Source: Lachnospira sp900551945
GTDB taxonomy: Bacteria; Bacillota; Clostridia; Lachnospirales; Lachnospiraceae
Length of the DNA stretch: 64,000 nucleotides
Direction of reading: 5' to 3'
Assembly (NCBI GenBank): GCA_048380335.1
Contig: DBFCCI010000034.1
Location: 5,976 to 69,975, forward strand
The number at the start of each line of letters is the position of its first letter. Position 1 is the first letter of the stretch. Under the pieces are notes generated by a model. That model saw only the letters and a program-made list of their open reading frames with translations, made no database searches and was not told where the DNA came from. Position numbers and translations under genes: made by a program. This document shows positions 8,352 to 20,100 of the stretch, piece by piece.

Positions 8352-11300
8352 TTACAAATTTCCATTTGCAACTTGTTTTATAAAATCATAAAGATTATAA
8401 TAATTATTCTGATAATTTATATATAAGTTATTATCTAATCGTAAGTTTTGCATAACTATAGAGTGTTCATTATCGTTATTAACTAAACCTGTATTTATCC
8501 ACACCCAAGTATCTGGATTATTAAAACTAAGAAGTGCCAATCTGCCAGCTTTTGAGCCTTTTATGGCAACATGTCCACTATTAACATTTATATTGCCAGC
8601 GACACCAAGGTTTTGACTTATAACGCAATCACCATTTACATGTAATTCTTGTGGGGCTTCATTTGTTCCTATGTGAACATCTCCTTTAAAAGCTGTAATT
8701 CCACCAGCAATATTAAGACCATTAGAAATGGTACAAGAACCCGTTATAAATACATTAGAATTATTTTTTACATTTCCTAAATTTACATTTCCAATTACAT
8801 TTAAAGATTTAGGTGAAGTATCTGAACCAATAGAAATAGAGCCTAAGACATCAAGGTTTTGACCTATAGTACAATCGCCATTTACATGTAATTCTTGTGG
8901 GGCTTCATTTGTTCCTATGTGAACATCTCCTTTAAAAACCCCTTTTCCTTCAACAGTAAGAGTGTCAAAAATGTTACACGAACCAAACATATTTATAATA
9001 GGTTTAGTCTCTAAAGTATTATTTCCTATAGTTATATTTCCAATAATATTTACATCAGAATATCTATCATGATTGCCAATATTTATTGTTCCTATTGTAC
9101 TAATAGTCGTAGGCTTATTATTGTTTCCTATATAACAATTTCCAATTAAATGCAAAGAACCTGGCGTAGTATTATTTCCTATAATTACATCTTTATAAAA
9201 GATACCATTACCTCGAACACTTAAATCGCCACCAGTCCAATTATTTTTATTTGTTGCATTTACATTTAGTTTACCATTATTATCAAACATAGGCGTTTTA
9301 TTACCTATAAATAAATTAGTACAATAGACATTTCCCTCATGTCCAACACTAAACTGATGTGGTAAGTGATATTCACCTCTAATATTATCATAGATTTCAG
9401 GATTATCTGTAAAAATGCTTCTAGTTCCTGCAAAAATAGCCCAACCACCAGATGAATGCATTCCTATATTTGCTTTTTCTTGAGATGTATTGTTTTCTAG
9501 TCCAATAATTTCTATCTCTTTTTTTGCTGAGTTATCGTATTTTTTATATTTAACAAATGTAAATCCGGCTATTGTTGACTGCTCTCTAATTTCACATGCT
9601 TGTGCAATTAATTTACCCTCGTTAGTAATTTCAGAATAAATATCTTTATGGGAATTAGTTTTTTTACCAATTAAAAGATATCCACCTTGAATTACAGGTG
9701 AATAAATATATGTTCCTGTTATTTTTGTACCATCATACCCTAGTTTTTCTACAAGTTTATCACCTAATTCTTCAGCATAACTAGCTGAAGATTGCACAAT
9801 ATTATTTAAAAAATTTAATAAAGATTGATATGAATTATAATAATTACTCCAATTATTATTATATGTTGCTTTAGAATAATTATCAGTTTCAGACATATCG
9901 TATGTTTCTGTCATATTATTTAATATTTCATTGCACATTTCTTCAATCTTACTATAAAAATTATAATAGTCTATGTATTGTTTAGAATCTTTTATCTGTA
10001 AAGTCTTTTTATCTGTAGGACTAGAAGAATGGTCTATATAAGACTTATCATTATAATTAGCTACAATTGCTTTATAATTTTCAATTTCTCGCTGATATTT
10101 TTCTCTTAATTGTATTTTTTCAACAGGTGTTATTTTATTATCTGCTGATAATTCACCTAAATCACTAATAATATTTGTCATGTTTGTGTCTATATTTAAA
10201 AGTTCCTGTGATAATCCTGATATATTAGAGATTTTAGGAGCATTTATATTATCCCAAGCGATGTTACAACCAGCTCCCATGCAAATATTACCATTTTCAT
10301 CAATATACATCATTTTTTGAATAGTTCCATTACTATTAACTTGCTTTTGAATAGTAAAGGCATTTATCTTTTTATCATCTATTCCATTAGTAGTAATTGT
10401 AAGACCATCTTCATTAAATGACATACTATTATTACCATTATAAATACCAACTTTTTCACCAAGTATAATCTTACCAACAATTGTATCTGCTATAACACCA
10501 TACGCGTCTATTTTTTGTTTTGTAATTGGGTCTATATAATAAAACTCACCAACACCACACTTCATAGTTTTAAAGTTATCAGTAGTAAGATATATACCAT
10601 TATTTATAATTTTTATTTTTTTAGGTTCATATTCATTATCAAATTCATTCCATTTTTGTCCTAAAAAACCATGTGAATCCATTATGAAACTTTGATTATT
10701 TGCATCGCTTACAACACCTAATGTGTCAATAAAGCCTTGTTGAGTCCAATTATCTAAGATTAATGAGGCTGCATTATTTTTTTGTGATCGTTGTTGAATA
10801 TAAGAAATAGTAGTAGCAAGAGAAGAAGCTTGTTCAAGAATTGATTTTGTATCTGTAGTAATATCACCACTTTTTCTAACATCACTAAATTCAACTGTTA
10901 TTTTTGATAAATTAGAAAAGTCAAAACTATATGAAATTAATCTGAGTCTATATATTTTTTTATCAGCTTCTAAACGAAGCCAATTTCCTAATTTGAATTT
11001 ATTCCATAAAGGCTCAAATTCTTTTATAGCCATTAGATTATTTATATCAGCAGAAAGTGTATAATTTATCTCGCTTTGTTTGGCACATTCTTTTTTCGCA
11101 ACTTCAATTAATTCTTTAGCTCGCTGTAAAACACCTGTATCAGATAAACCAGCACTAACATAATTATCATTGCTATAAGTATCTTCTAATAAATAAGTAC
11201 ACAACTCAACATAATCTGAACCAAAAAATGTTTTTATATCTACTAATCTTTGTTTTTCCACCATTAATGCCAAAGTATTGTTTATATCTTCTTTAACTTT

Positions 11301-12902
11301 TTCTATCTGTTTTTCTCGAATTGCAATTTCTTTTTGTATTAATATTAATTTATCATAATATTCTTTGTAAATCTTATTATATTCTGTTTCATTTTGGTTA
11401 TTAAGCGCTTGCGCTTTCATATCTATAAGAATATCTATAACATCCTGATAAGCAGATTGAAAACCATTTAAACGTTCAAGAGCGTATTGTGACCAATCAT
11501 ATTCAATATTCTTTATTTCACTTTTTCCAAGTGTCTTATCAATTTTTTGTTTAACATATGTTTCATAGTCTTTATTTACAATAATATTTAATCTATTACT
11601 AATAGCTATATCTTTGTCATTATTAAGATTAATTATTTGAATTTTACCAAACCATGAATTATTAGAATACGAACTGTCTAATAACTTCAAAGTGAATTTT
11701 CCTGTATTTATATATAATTTTGCTAAAGATTTTATATTGTTTTCAACAATCGAAAGAGTTGGATTTACTGAATTAGGAAAAGCAATACTAGTAATTTGAA
11801 TTTTGTCTAATTCTTTTTTTGCAGTTGAATCATTTTTAATATCAACGGTTGCAGACATACTGTGTTCTAATTCCAACTTTTTAGTTAAAGCTGTATAATA
11901 TTGAGATGTTAAAGATGCATATTCTGGTTCAAGTTCCTTTAATTTTTTATTATATTCATTAACTTTCTTAACAAGTGCTTCAGACATATCTGATTTCATA
12001 TCATCTGTAATATTAATGATATAGCCATTATTCATCGTAAGATAAGAAACAGCAGTAGTGACATCATCATCTCCTCCAATAATTTTAAACATATTTTTCA
12101 CATTATCTTTGTTTGTCTGTAAATTAATGCTATTAGCTAAATTATCTTTAGAAATGAAAACGGTAGTGTCATCACCATAACCTTTAATAATATTTTTAGT
12201 ATTTCCACACTTAGGACATATTAATTTATAACGACTTTCAGATGAATCAAATCTTTTCTTACATTCAGGACAATAATTTAGCAAATCGTAACAATTGATT
12301 GTTCTTGATAAACTATCAAATTGGAACAAACAATCGAATTCATCTGCCAAATCACCAGTCATAAAATCATAGATAGACGTTCCATCTATACTAAATATTC
12401 GAGAAATTCCCCTTAATGTAGGCGAAACATATCCAATTTTATAATGTGGTACTTTGTCTAAAATCCTATGTAAAATACTATATTTATGATTAGTTTCGTT
12501 ATAAAATATTGAAACCTGATAATCATCTCTCAATACATCAGCATCAGTAGTATTAATTTCAATATCTCTTAAAATACGTTGACTAAGTTCTGCTTCACAT
12601 AAAGATTTACCTGTTATAGTTTTCTTTGTTGCATTTTCATCGTCAATCGAAACTCCAATTTCATATTGTTCATTAAACTCAGGTATGTATATTATTTTGT
12701 TATCCTTTATTTTATCCCATAAAGGATTTTCTACATCATTTTCAAATTTATAAATTTCACAAGAAAATTCCTGACAAGAATTTAAGTTAAATGTAGTATT
12801 AAATGATTGAACCCCTTTAATACTTCCTAGATTGTGTAATGACTTATTTCTTAAAATAAAGGTAGGCAATTCTACTTTATTATTCATATCAAATTTAAAC
12901 AT
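8352..12902 (-). CDS. Tail-associated minor structural protein (Tal-like) with zinc ribbon and C-terminal beta repeats
   Basis: This 1,516-residue protein follows the Dit-like gene, the usual place of the tail tip/tail-associated protein. The N-terminal ~430 residues match the phage minor structural protein N-terminal region and contain an inserted CX2C-CX2C zinc ribbon (CPECKKRF...CPKCGN, about residues 217-239). A long coiled coil follows (about 300-350 and 500-560). The C-terminal ~400 residues are repeats of an NGDCTIG / IGNNT type that suggest a beta-helical fibre. Part of this region is a recent 82-residue duplication. No protease or lysozyme motif was found. AGGT upstream of ATG 12902 supports the start; 3 bases separate it from the Dit-like stop. 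Confidence 0.8.
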   Translation of the reverse strand: MFKFDMNNKVELPTFILRNKSLHNLGSIKGVQSFNTTFNLNSCQEFSCEIYKFENDVENPLWDKIKDNKIIYIPEFNEQYEIGVSIDDENATKKTITGKSLCEAELSQRILRDIEINTTDADVLRDDYQVSIFYNETNHKYSILHRILDKVPHYKIGYVSPTLRGISRIFSIDGTSIYDFMTGDLADEFDCLFQFDSLSRTINCYDLLNYCPECKKRFDSSESRYKLICPKCGNTKNIIKGYGDDTTVFISKDNLANSINLQTNKDNVKNMFKIIGGDDDVTTAVSYLTMNNGYIINITDDMKSDMSEALVKKVNEYNKKLKELEPEYASLTSQYYTALTKKLELEHSMSATVDIKNDSTAKKELDKIQITSIAFPNSVNPTLSIVENNIKSLAKLYINTGKFTLKLLDSSYSNNSWFGKIQIINLNNDKDIAISNRLNIIVNKDYETYVKQKIDKTLGKSEIKNIEYDWSQYALERLNGFQSAYQDVIDILIDMKAQALNNQNETEYNKIYKEYYDKLILIQKEIAIREKQIEKVKEDINNTLALMVEKQRLVDIKTFFGSDYVELCTYLLEDTYSNDNYVSAGLSDTGVLQRAKELIEVAKKECAKQSEINYTLSADINNLMAIKEFEPLWNKFKLGNWLRLEADKKIYRLRLISYSFDFSNLSKITVEFSDVRKSGDITTDTKSILEQASSLATTISYIQQRSQKNNAASLILDNWTQQGFIDTLGVVSDANNQSFIMDSHGFLGQKWNEFDNEYEPKKIKIINNGIYLTTDNFKTMKCGVGEFYYIDPITKQKIDAYGVIADTIVGKIILGEKVGIYNGNNSMSFNEDGLTITTNGIDDKKINAFTIQKQVNSNGTIQKMMYIDENGNICMGAGCNIAWDNINAPKISNISGLSQELLNIDTNMTNIISDLGELSADNKITPVEKIQLREKYQREIENYKAIVANYNDKSYIDHSSSPTDKKTLQIKDSKQYIDYYNFYSKIEEMCNEILNNMTETYDMSETDNYSKATYNNNWSNYYNSYQSLLNFLNNIVQSSASYAEELGDKLVEKLGYDGTKITGTYIYSPVIQGGYLLIGKKTNSHKDIYSEITNEGKLIAQACEIREQSTIAGFTFVKYKKYDNSAKKEIEIIGLENNTSQEKANIGMHSSGGWAIFAGTRSIFTDNPEIYDNIRGEYHLPHQFSVGHEGNVYCTNLFIGNKTPMFDNNGKLNVNATNKNNWTGGDLSVRGNGIFYKDVIIGNNTTPGSLHLIGNCYIGNNNKPTTISTIGTINIGNHDRYSDVNIIGNITIGNNTLETKPIINMFGSCNIFDTLTVEGKGVFKGDVHIGTNEAPQELHVNGDCTIGQNLDVLGSISIGSDTSPKSLNVIGNVNLGNVKNNSNVFITGSCTISNGLNIAGGITAFKGDVHIGTNEAPQELHVNGDCVISQNLGVAGNINVNSGHVAIKGSKAGRLALLSFNNPDTWVWINTGLVNNDNEHSIVMQNLRLDNNLYINYQNNYYNLYDFIKQVANGNL
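8626..8940. repeat. 82-codon direct repeat inside the Tal-like gene
   Basis: A run of about 58 bases beginning at 8635 recurs almost unchanged at 8881, an offset of exactly 246 bases (82 codons). It encodes the same VHIGTNEAPQELHVNGDC segment twice. The near identity at DNA level points to recent duplication or gene conversion that changes fibre length in frame. Confidence 0.85.
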
Positions 12903-12905
12903 ATA

Positions 12906-13712
12906 TTACATACCTACCTTTCGTATAAAATTATAAGTTAAAGTTACTTGACAAGCTAAAGAAAATGTCAGTTTATTAACTCTATTTTCATATGTATTAG
13001 CCAATCTAAAATACTCATAATTAAAATCATCATAAAGAGTAGAATGAGTAGAAGCAGCAAGAGTAGACGTAATTATTTGATTGTCACCCGACATTTCAAT
13101 AATTTCACCTTTTTTACAATTTTTTATAATTGTATTTCGCTGTTCTATTCCATTACTAATAGATAAATCACCATCTTCGAGTAATTTTATCTTAATATAA
13201 CAATATCTATAACCTATTTCATCAGAGTCATCTAACAAAACAACAGGTTGATTTTTTGCAACATTAAATATTTTTGTAATATCATCAGTACAAACATAAG
13301 GTTTATTTGTAGTAATGGTTAGTTCTAATCCTCGTACATACCCTGAGATTGTTATTTTTGTCACATTAATCATAGCTTCAAAGCATAAATCATCATAATC
13401 TTCTTGAATTAATTTAAAAGTATGAAAATTATCTTTTCTATTAAGCCAACGCATTATATTACTTAATTCTCTTGGATTTATTTCACCTACTTTACAACAA
13501 TTATCTAATTTAAATACTTGTATTTTTGTTGTGATACTTTGACTATATTGAGCAGAAACTACTTTTTGAATGTCGGAATTACTATTTTTTATAGTTGTAA
13601 ACTCAATATTACTACCAATAGTGTTATCTTCTTCAAAATTATCCAAAGATAAAATATATAAACCAAAGTCGTCTGAATGACGACCATCGAACCAAAATGT
13701 CTTTGCAAACAT
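12906..13712 (-). CDS. Distal tail protein (Dit-like)
   Basis: A 268-residue protein lies directly downstream of the tape measure block and before the Tal-like gene, the standard Dit position. The N-terminus (WFDGRHSDDFGLYILSLDNFEED) resembles the phage tail family of SPP1 gp19.1/Dit proteins, which form the hub joining tail tube and baseplate. ATG 13712 is chosen because AAGGAGG lies just upstream; the in-frame ATG at 13727 includes that site in the coding sequence. Confidence 0.78.
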   Translation of the reverse strand: MFAKTFWFDGRHSDDFGLYILSLDNFEEDNTIGSNIEFTTIKNSNSDIQKVVSAQYSQSITTKIQVFKLDNCCKVGEINPRELSNIMRWLNRKDNFHTFKLIQEDYDDLCFEAMINVTKITISGYVRGLELTITTNKPYVCTDDITKIFNVAKNQPVVLLDDSDEIGYRYCYIKIKLLEDGDLSISNGIEQRNTIIKNCKKGEIIEMSGDNQIITSTLAASTHSTLYDDFNYEYFRLANTYENRVNKLTFSLACQVTLTYNFIRKVGM

Positions 13713-13775
13713 ATTTTCCTCCTTCACATATTTTTATTAATATATTTAGACAGAAATATTGAGTCTGCCAATTTT

Positions 13776-14054
13776 TTAATCTTTTAATTTATTTTTATAT
13801 AATTCATTCATCTGTATAAAAGTCTTATTTATTTGCATATATTCAGCTCTACAATTTCTAAGACTAGATATTAATTCAGTAAATACCCTCTTTTGTTTTT
13901 TAATATCTTCTAAAAGCTTTTTAATTTCTGATATTTTATACATATCCATTTCTTTTTGAATTTTATTTACATTTGTATTTAATGTTTCAAACTCTATGTT
14001 TCTTTTTTTAATTAATTCAATAAGTTCTTGCCTTGATAAATTGTCATAAACCAT
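13776..14054 (-). CDS. Hypothetical coiled-coil protein (92 aa)
   Basis: The 92-residue protein is almost wholly helical and highly charged (ELIKKRNIEFETLNTNVNK...). It is predicted to form a coiled coil. ATG 14054 follows an AAAGGG site; the ATG at 14069 would place that site inside the gene. It lies between the tape measure gene and Dit and has its own short leader after a terminator hairpin. No family is recognised. Confidence 0.6.
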   Translation of the reverse strand: MVYDNLSRQELIELIKKRNIEFETLNTNVNKIQKEMDMYKISEIKKLLEDIKKQKRVFTELISSLRNCRAEYMQINKTFIQMNELYKNKLKD

Positions 14055-14075
14055 ATTTTTCCCTTTCATAAAAAC

Positions 14076-14131
14076 AAACTCTTTAACAAAAATAAATACA
14101 TATATATTGTATTTAAAATGTTAAAGAGTTT
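14076..14131 (-). terminator. Hairpin after tape measure gene
   Basis: A 13-bp inverted repeat (AAACTCTTTAACA at 14076-14088 and its complement at 14119-14131) follows the tape measure stop. On the minus strand it is followed by a TGTTTTT run, so it should end or weaken tail transcription. Confidence 0.65.
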
Positions 14132-14160
14132 ATTTTATATAATATTTAGTTTAGTATTGC

Positions 14161-17100
14161 TTAAATATATTTATATGCTTCTTTTTCAGATTTCCCACTT
14201 AACAAATCAATAGTAGATGCTTTTAATATCTTTTTAGTTTTAACGTCATTTGCAATAGTACTTCTTAATTGTTGTGCAAAATCATTAGGATTATTAACAT
14301 CATTAATAGTAACGCCACCCATATCTATAGAATAGGAAATAGTAGTAGGAGTAGAAATATTATTATTAGCTGTAGCTACAGGTGTTGTAATCGAACTAAT
14401 ATTACTTATAAATCCATCTTTTGACAAATTATAAAGATTTTCAGTCATGGCATCATTAAACGCCATACCATTTTCTACAGCAGATATAGGAATTGCTCTA
14501 TCTTCTTGAGTATAAGCATACTCAACAGGTGTTTTATCAATATAATAATTATTTGTATTTTCATTCATAGCACTTATAAGGGCTTTTATAGAATCATTTA
14601 GACTACTTAAATTACTCTCACTAGCTTCTTTAATCGTATTATTTAAGCCAGTCATAACACCTATAGTATTATTAATAGATGTATTTACTTCATTAACTTT
14701 GTTATTTAATGAAGTATCAACATCAATACCATATTGTTTCTTTTTAGACTCTTCTTCCATATTGGTGATAAAATTCTTAATACTTGTTTCAATATTCACA
14801 ATTGCTTGATTTGCTTTACTATAATTTTGGTCAATAGCTGATATATCTATATTAAGATTTGCATAAGAACTACCATTTGCATATATTTCCCTTATAGTTT
14901 CGCTTAAATCTAACCCACTAGATTTACTTAGTTCTTTTAAAGTAGAAATAATAGCAGTAGAGCTAGAATTTACTTCATTCACAATATTGATTAAATTTTC
15001 ATCTATATTTTGAAGCATATTATCCATCATATCAGAAAATTCATTTTGAAAATTATCAAGTTGTTTCTGTCTATCAGTCTTCATTTTTTCATATTCTGTT
15101 TCTTGCAAATCCTTTTCTGCTTCTTCAATACTAACTTTAAGTTCTTGAAGCCTTTTAACGTTTTCCTCACTATCATCATTCATTTGTGTAAGAGCTGTAC
15201 GCTGCTTATAAAGTTTGCTCAAATTTTCAGTCTTTTCAGCAATTGTCTTTTGATACTCATAAACATCGGACTCTGTATCCATTTGTTCTTTTTTCTTATC
15301 AATTATTTGTTGTATGTAGTCAAGTTGCTTTTGATAGCCATTTTTAACCAAATCTTCAACAGACTTTTTCTCACTCATTGCTGATAAATTAGCTTGCCTT
15401 AATGCCTCTACATATTCTTTCTTTTTTTCAATAAGTTCTTTATTAGTTGAAGCATTTAAAAGTTCTGCATCTATTTCTTTAATTTTATCTGAATAATGCT
15501 TTGCTTGATTAAGATAAATATCTTTATTTTGAAGATGAAGAGCAACAGTAGTAATACCTTCTTTTGTAACATTCCCCTTATCATCATACAAATCTTTACC
15601 TATCTTATCTACAAGGTCTATATAATAATTGCCTTCAGCTGAAAAATCAGAAAAACTATCTTGTAAATATTCAAACTTAGAAAAATCTAGTTCTTTAATA
15701 GAATTTTTTAGACTTTCGATAGTATTAGTGGTTTCAAGAATAGTAGCATTTACATTCTTTATCTGAGAATTCATAGAGTTAAATTCTTCAGAAGACTGGT
15801 CAACACCATCTGTAATAGCTTTATTCATAGCTTCTGTAAGTCTATCTCTTTCATTCAACTGATTGTTTAATTGAGTTTCATAAAAATCTATAGATTTTGT
15901 ATATAAAGATTTATCAATAAATAACCCTTTTGTTTCGGCAATAGCAATATATTTTTCTAATATATTTATGCTATTAGAAATAATATTATTTATTTCTTCA
16001 AATTGACTGCTTATATTATCAAATTTTTGTTTATTTAAGCTTCGGCTATTTTCTTGCAACTCTTGTATTGTGTTATCGCAAGTTTTTATCTGTTCTTGCC
16101 AGTTATACCATTCTTCAGTATTAGGTTCTATACCAGATTGAGCAAGCTCTCTTTCAAGTTTAGCTTTCTGTTCTTCTTGCTCGACAATAGCTTGTGCAAT
16201 ATTAGAAGTTTGTAGAATTAAAGCATTATTTCTTTCAATATAAGACTTAGTGCTGTCATTCATAATATTTTCTGTATCATTTATTGTCTTTTCAATAGAA
16301 CTATAATTTTGCTCAAATTTTGAAACAGAATTATTGAGAACAGTAGTAGTAGTACTATTATAATCTTGATCTAAAGTTCGTAACGCTGAATCAATAGAAA
16401 ATATTTCACTATAATATTTTTGTGCAGCTTCTGAATTACCATCTTCATTAGCTTCTTGAAAAAGCTGCATAACTTGATTACGATATTGATTATATTGCGC
16501 TATCTGTTGCTGAATAGTACTCTTTAAGTTATCAACAGCATTATTTCTATCAGTCCAATTAGTAAAAGTGTCCTCAACCTTATCTTTCCATATATTATTT
16601 TGTTCTTCAATCCATTGATATGTATTTTTAAATTCATTACTAAGATTATCAAACTTAGTATCATTTAGATTTTTAAGGTCATCATTAAGTTTAATTATCT
16701 CATCATCAATATCTTGAAGAGTTGTAAGCCATTTATATCCAGCCTCAGAATTAATATCAATACCAGTTGCACTAAATTCATCAATAATTCTTTGCCTTTC
16801 CTGTTGTTTTACTGCCAAATAATTTAAGTAATTACTTTGTTGTTGAACAATTACAGAATCCTTTGCATAATAAGAAGCATGACTGTCATCAATTCCATTT
16901 TGAGCATATTTAATAGCAATAGTATTAGAATTATTTAACTGGTCAAATTCAGAAGTAAGATGGTCAAGACGTTGATTGTTAAGGTCATTATACGTTTTTC
17001 TTAATTCTTTAGCTTTATCTTGAGCTTCAGTTGCTTTATCATAATAATCCTGATAGTTCTTTATTCTTTCTTTTAATCCATCATCTGTGATAGTTTCAAT

Positions 17101-20100
17101 ATTAAAATCACCATTTTTAATAAGATTTTGATAATCTTCTTCAAGTCCTACATTATCAGCAAGTTCAAAATACTTTTGAGCTGACTGTTCTTGAATAGAT
17201 ATTTGTTCACTAACTGCACTTAATTCAGAAAGTAATACATTATTACGTTCACTCCAATTAGAATAAGTGTCTTCAACTATAGAACTAAGATTAGAAATAG
17301 TTCTTTCAATCTTTTTTACAGCTCGTTCAATCCAATCAAAATCTTCTGGTGTTGGTTCATTAGAAGTATCTGAAATATCATTATCATAGCTAGGGAAATT
17401 GTCACTATCATAATTATTGCTGTTATCAAAACTAGAAGAATTAGTATCATTTGTTAAATCTCGCCAATCTAATCCACCTACAGATGATTCTACTTTTTCA
17501 TATGCTGAACTTTGTAAGTCTTGTATAGAAGCATTAACTAACTTAATTGAGTTATTCATTTGTTCTTTAACATTATTATAAGCTTTTATAGCAGGCTGAC
17601 TTGCTTGCCATTCATCTTCAAGCATATTATGGTCATAATCAAAAGAATCATCTTGATGTGCCATATATGTATAGCCACTTCCATCAGCATTTTCTAAAAT
17701 TGTACCATAAGCTCCAAATGTCTCAGAAATACCATCAAAATACTGTGACCATACTTCGTTTAATTGATTTATAAGATTAGCTGTTATTTGAGCTTTAGCC
17801 TGTTCCATAGATTCCCAGTTAGTGACATCATTTCCATACACTGTTCCTAAAGCATTAGCTAATTCTGGATAAATTATTGATAAACCTTCAATAAACTCTT
17901 GATTTTGTTCATTTTCAGCAAATACATGTCTAATAAAGTTTTCTTTATCATTATCATACACACTACCTAATTGATTGTACAATTCAGGATAGTTTTCTCT
18001 AATAAAAGAAAGAAAGGCTTCACAAGTATCTTTTTGCTCAATTATACTATTTATATAATTATTTTTATTTTGCTCAAATAGAGCATTTTCTTGATTGAGA
18101 AAGCCTTGTATTTGGGCAAAGACTTCGGGATAACCTGCCTTAAGTGAAGCAAAGAAATCTTCATTAGCTTGGTTTTTCTCAAGCATTGAATTGATATATT
18201 GCTCTTTATCAGTATTATATACATTTTCTAGGTCACTAAAAAGTTCCGTGCTATTTTTGACACCTGATATATAATCATATAAGGCTTCTGTAGCTTCTGG
18301 AAATTGTTTCATAATACTTTGCATAGTATCAACACCAATAGTACCAGTTTCTTGCATTTCTTTTTGAAGGTTTTGCATAAGATTAGCTTCAGATTTTAGG
18401 TCAGCAAGAGTGGCTGTTTGTGACTTATTATCCGATTCTTGTAGCAAGTCAGATGGGTCTTTGGTGAAAATAACTTGATTTTTATCAGCTTCTTCTTGGG
18501 CTTTCTTTATCGCACGTCTAACAGTATCAATAGTGGAGTTTTCATTAATATAAGGTTTTATATCTAATTGTGCAACTTGTTTAAGCTCAGCATCAGATAA
18601 TTGATTTTTAATTTCATTTGCACTAGCTTCAGAAATTCCTTTATCTTGTAAAGTTGAAATAAAAGTATCAACATAATTTCCTTTGCTGTTATACTCATCA
18701 AATTTTGTATACAATTGAAGAAGTCTATTGACTAATTCTTCTTTTCCTTTAATTACTTTACCATCTGAATCGTATAACCCATCGTCTTCTTTCATTAAAT
18801 CGTTAATATATGAACCAGCAGAGTCTTCAACAGATTTAATATATGACTTTTTACTGTCTATATCTTTGTTATTTTTTTGCCATTCTTTATCATTTTGAAA
18901 TTCAGAGACATTATTATTATATTTATCTTCAATTTCTTTACGCTTTGCATACAATACTTCAAGCTCTTTATTATTTTGTTCTGCCTGAGCAATATCCCAA
19001 TTAGCTGCATCTATTCTGTCTCCACGGTCATAAGAAACAAAGCTTCCACCAAATTCCGAGTAGGTATCCATTGATTCTACATGTGCATTGTATTTTTCAG
19101 AAACTTTAGTAATTGCAGTTTCAGCATCATCAGCAGCTTGTTTACCTTGACTTTTAGCAATAGCTTCTTTAATTCTTATTTCTCGTTCTAATTCCTCATT
19201 AGTTGCTTTAAGTTTATCAAGCTCATTTTGTTCAAGAATAGTAAGACTTTCTTTTCCTTGCAGCTCATCTATTCGTGATTTAGTTTTACTCAATTCTTCA
19301 TTAAGCGACTGAATTTCATTAATAGTGTCATCATAGACTGATTTTGACTCTTTTGCAGCTTCTTGCAAATCTTCTAAAGACTTTGTATGCTTTATAAGAG
19401 CAACAGTAGCAGCACCTATTGCGACTACTGCTAAAGTAGCCCAACCAGCAGGTGTTGAAACAAGCCACGTTGCTGTAGCCTTAACATTTTCCCATATAAC
19501 TTTTGCACTTGCTTGAAGCGTAGCTATCCATTTAGGTAGAGTTGTTGAAGCATTTTTATTTAAAGCTAAGTCTATTCCCCATATATTAGCAAGTTGGGCA
19601 GCCTGTGTTTGTGTAAGTTTACCACTTGCAATAGCGGCTTCCAAATTCCTTTTTGTAAGTTTTGAAACCGACTGTGCTTCACTTTCTGTAATATTTTTCA
19701 ACCCTAAAGCACTTCTAGTAGCATTAATATCTGCATCAGCACCTAATACAGTCTGAAGATTTTCTTCAATTTGAGCATTAGTAAGGGACTGCTTACTCTT
19801 TAATAAGCCTGCTTCGCTCATGCTTTGATTGATTAACTCAGGATTTAAGGCTCTTAATGCTAATGTCTGTTGAATTTCAGCATTAGTTAAGCCTTGCGTA
19901 CTTAATAATATTGCTTGTTGTTGTGGTTCGAGATTAGCAAGAGCATTCGTGTATTCTTGAAATCTCAACTCATCAAAGTCTCCATAATCAGTATTTGAAA
20001 TGGCTTGAATTTCTGATATGTAATTACCAATCTGATTTGAATCAATTTCACCAACACTTGCAATTTGATTTTTATTAAGGTTAGAAAAATCAAGCCTAAC

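Noticed and set aside
15010..15384. Plus-strand ORF rich in Phe, Ile and Leu inside the tape measure gene
   Set aside because: It is the antisense shadow of a Lys/Glu/Asn-rich coiled-coil coding region; no ribosome binding site and the tape measure frame is far longer.
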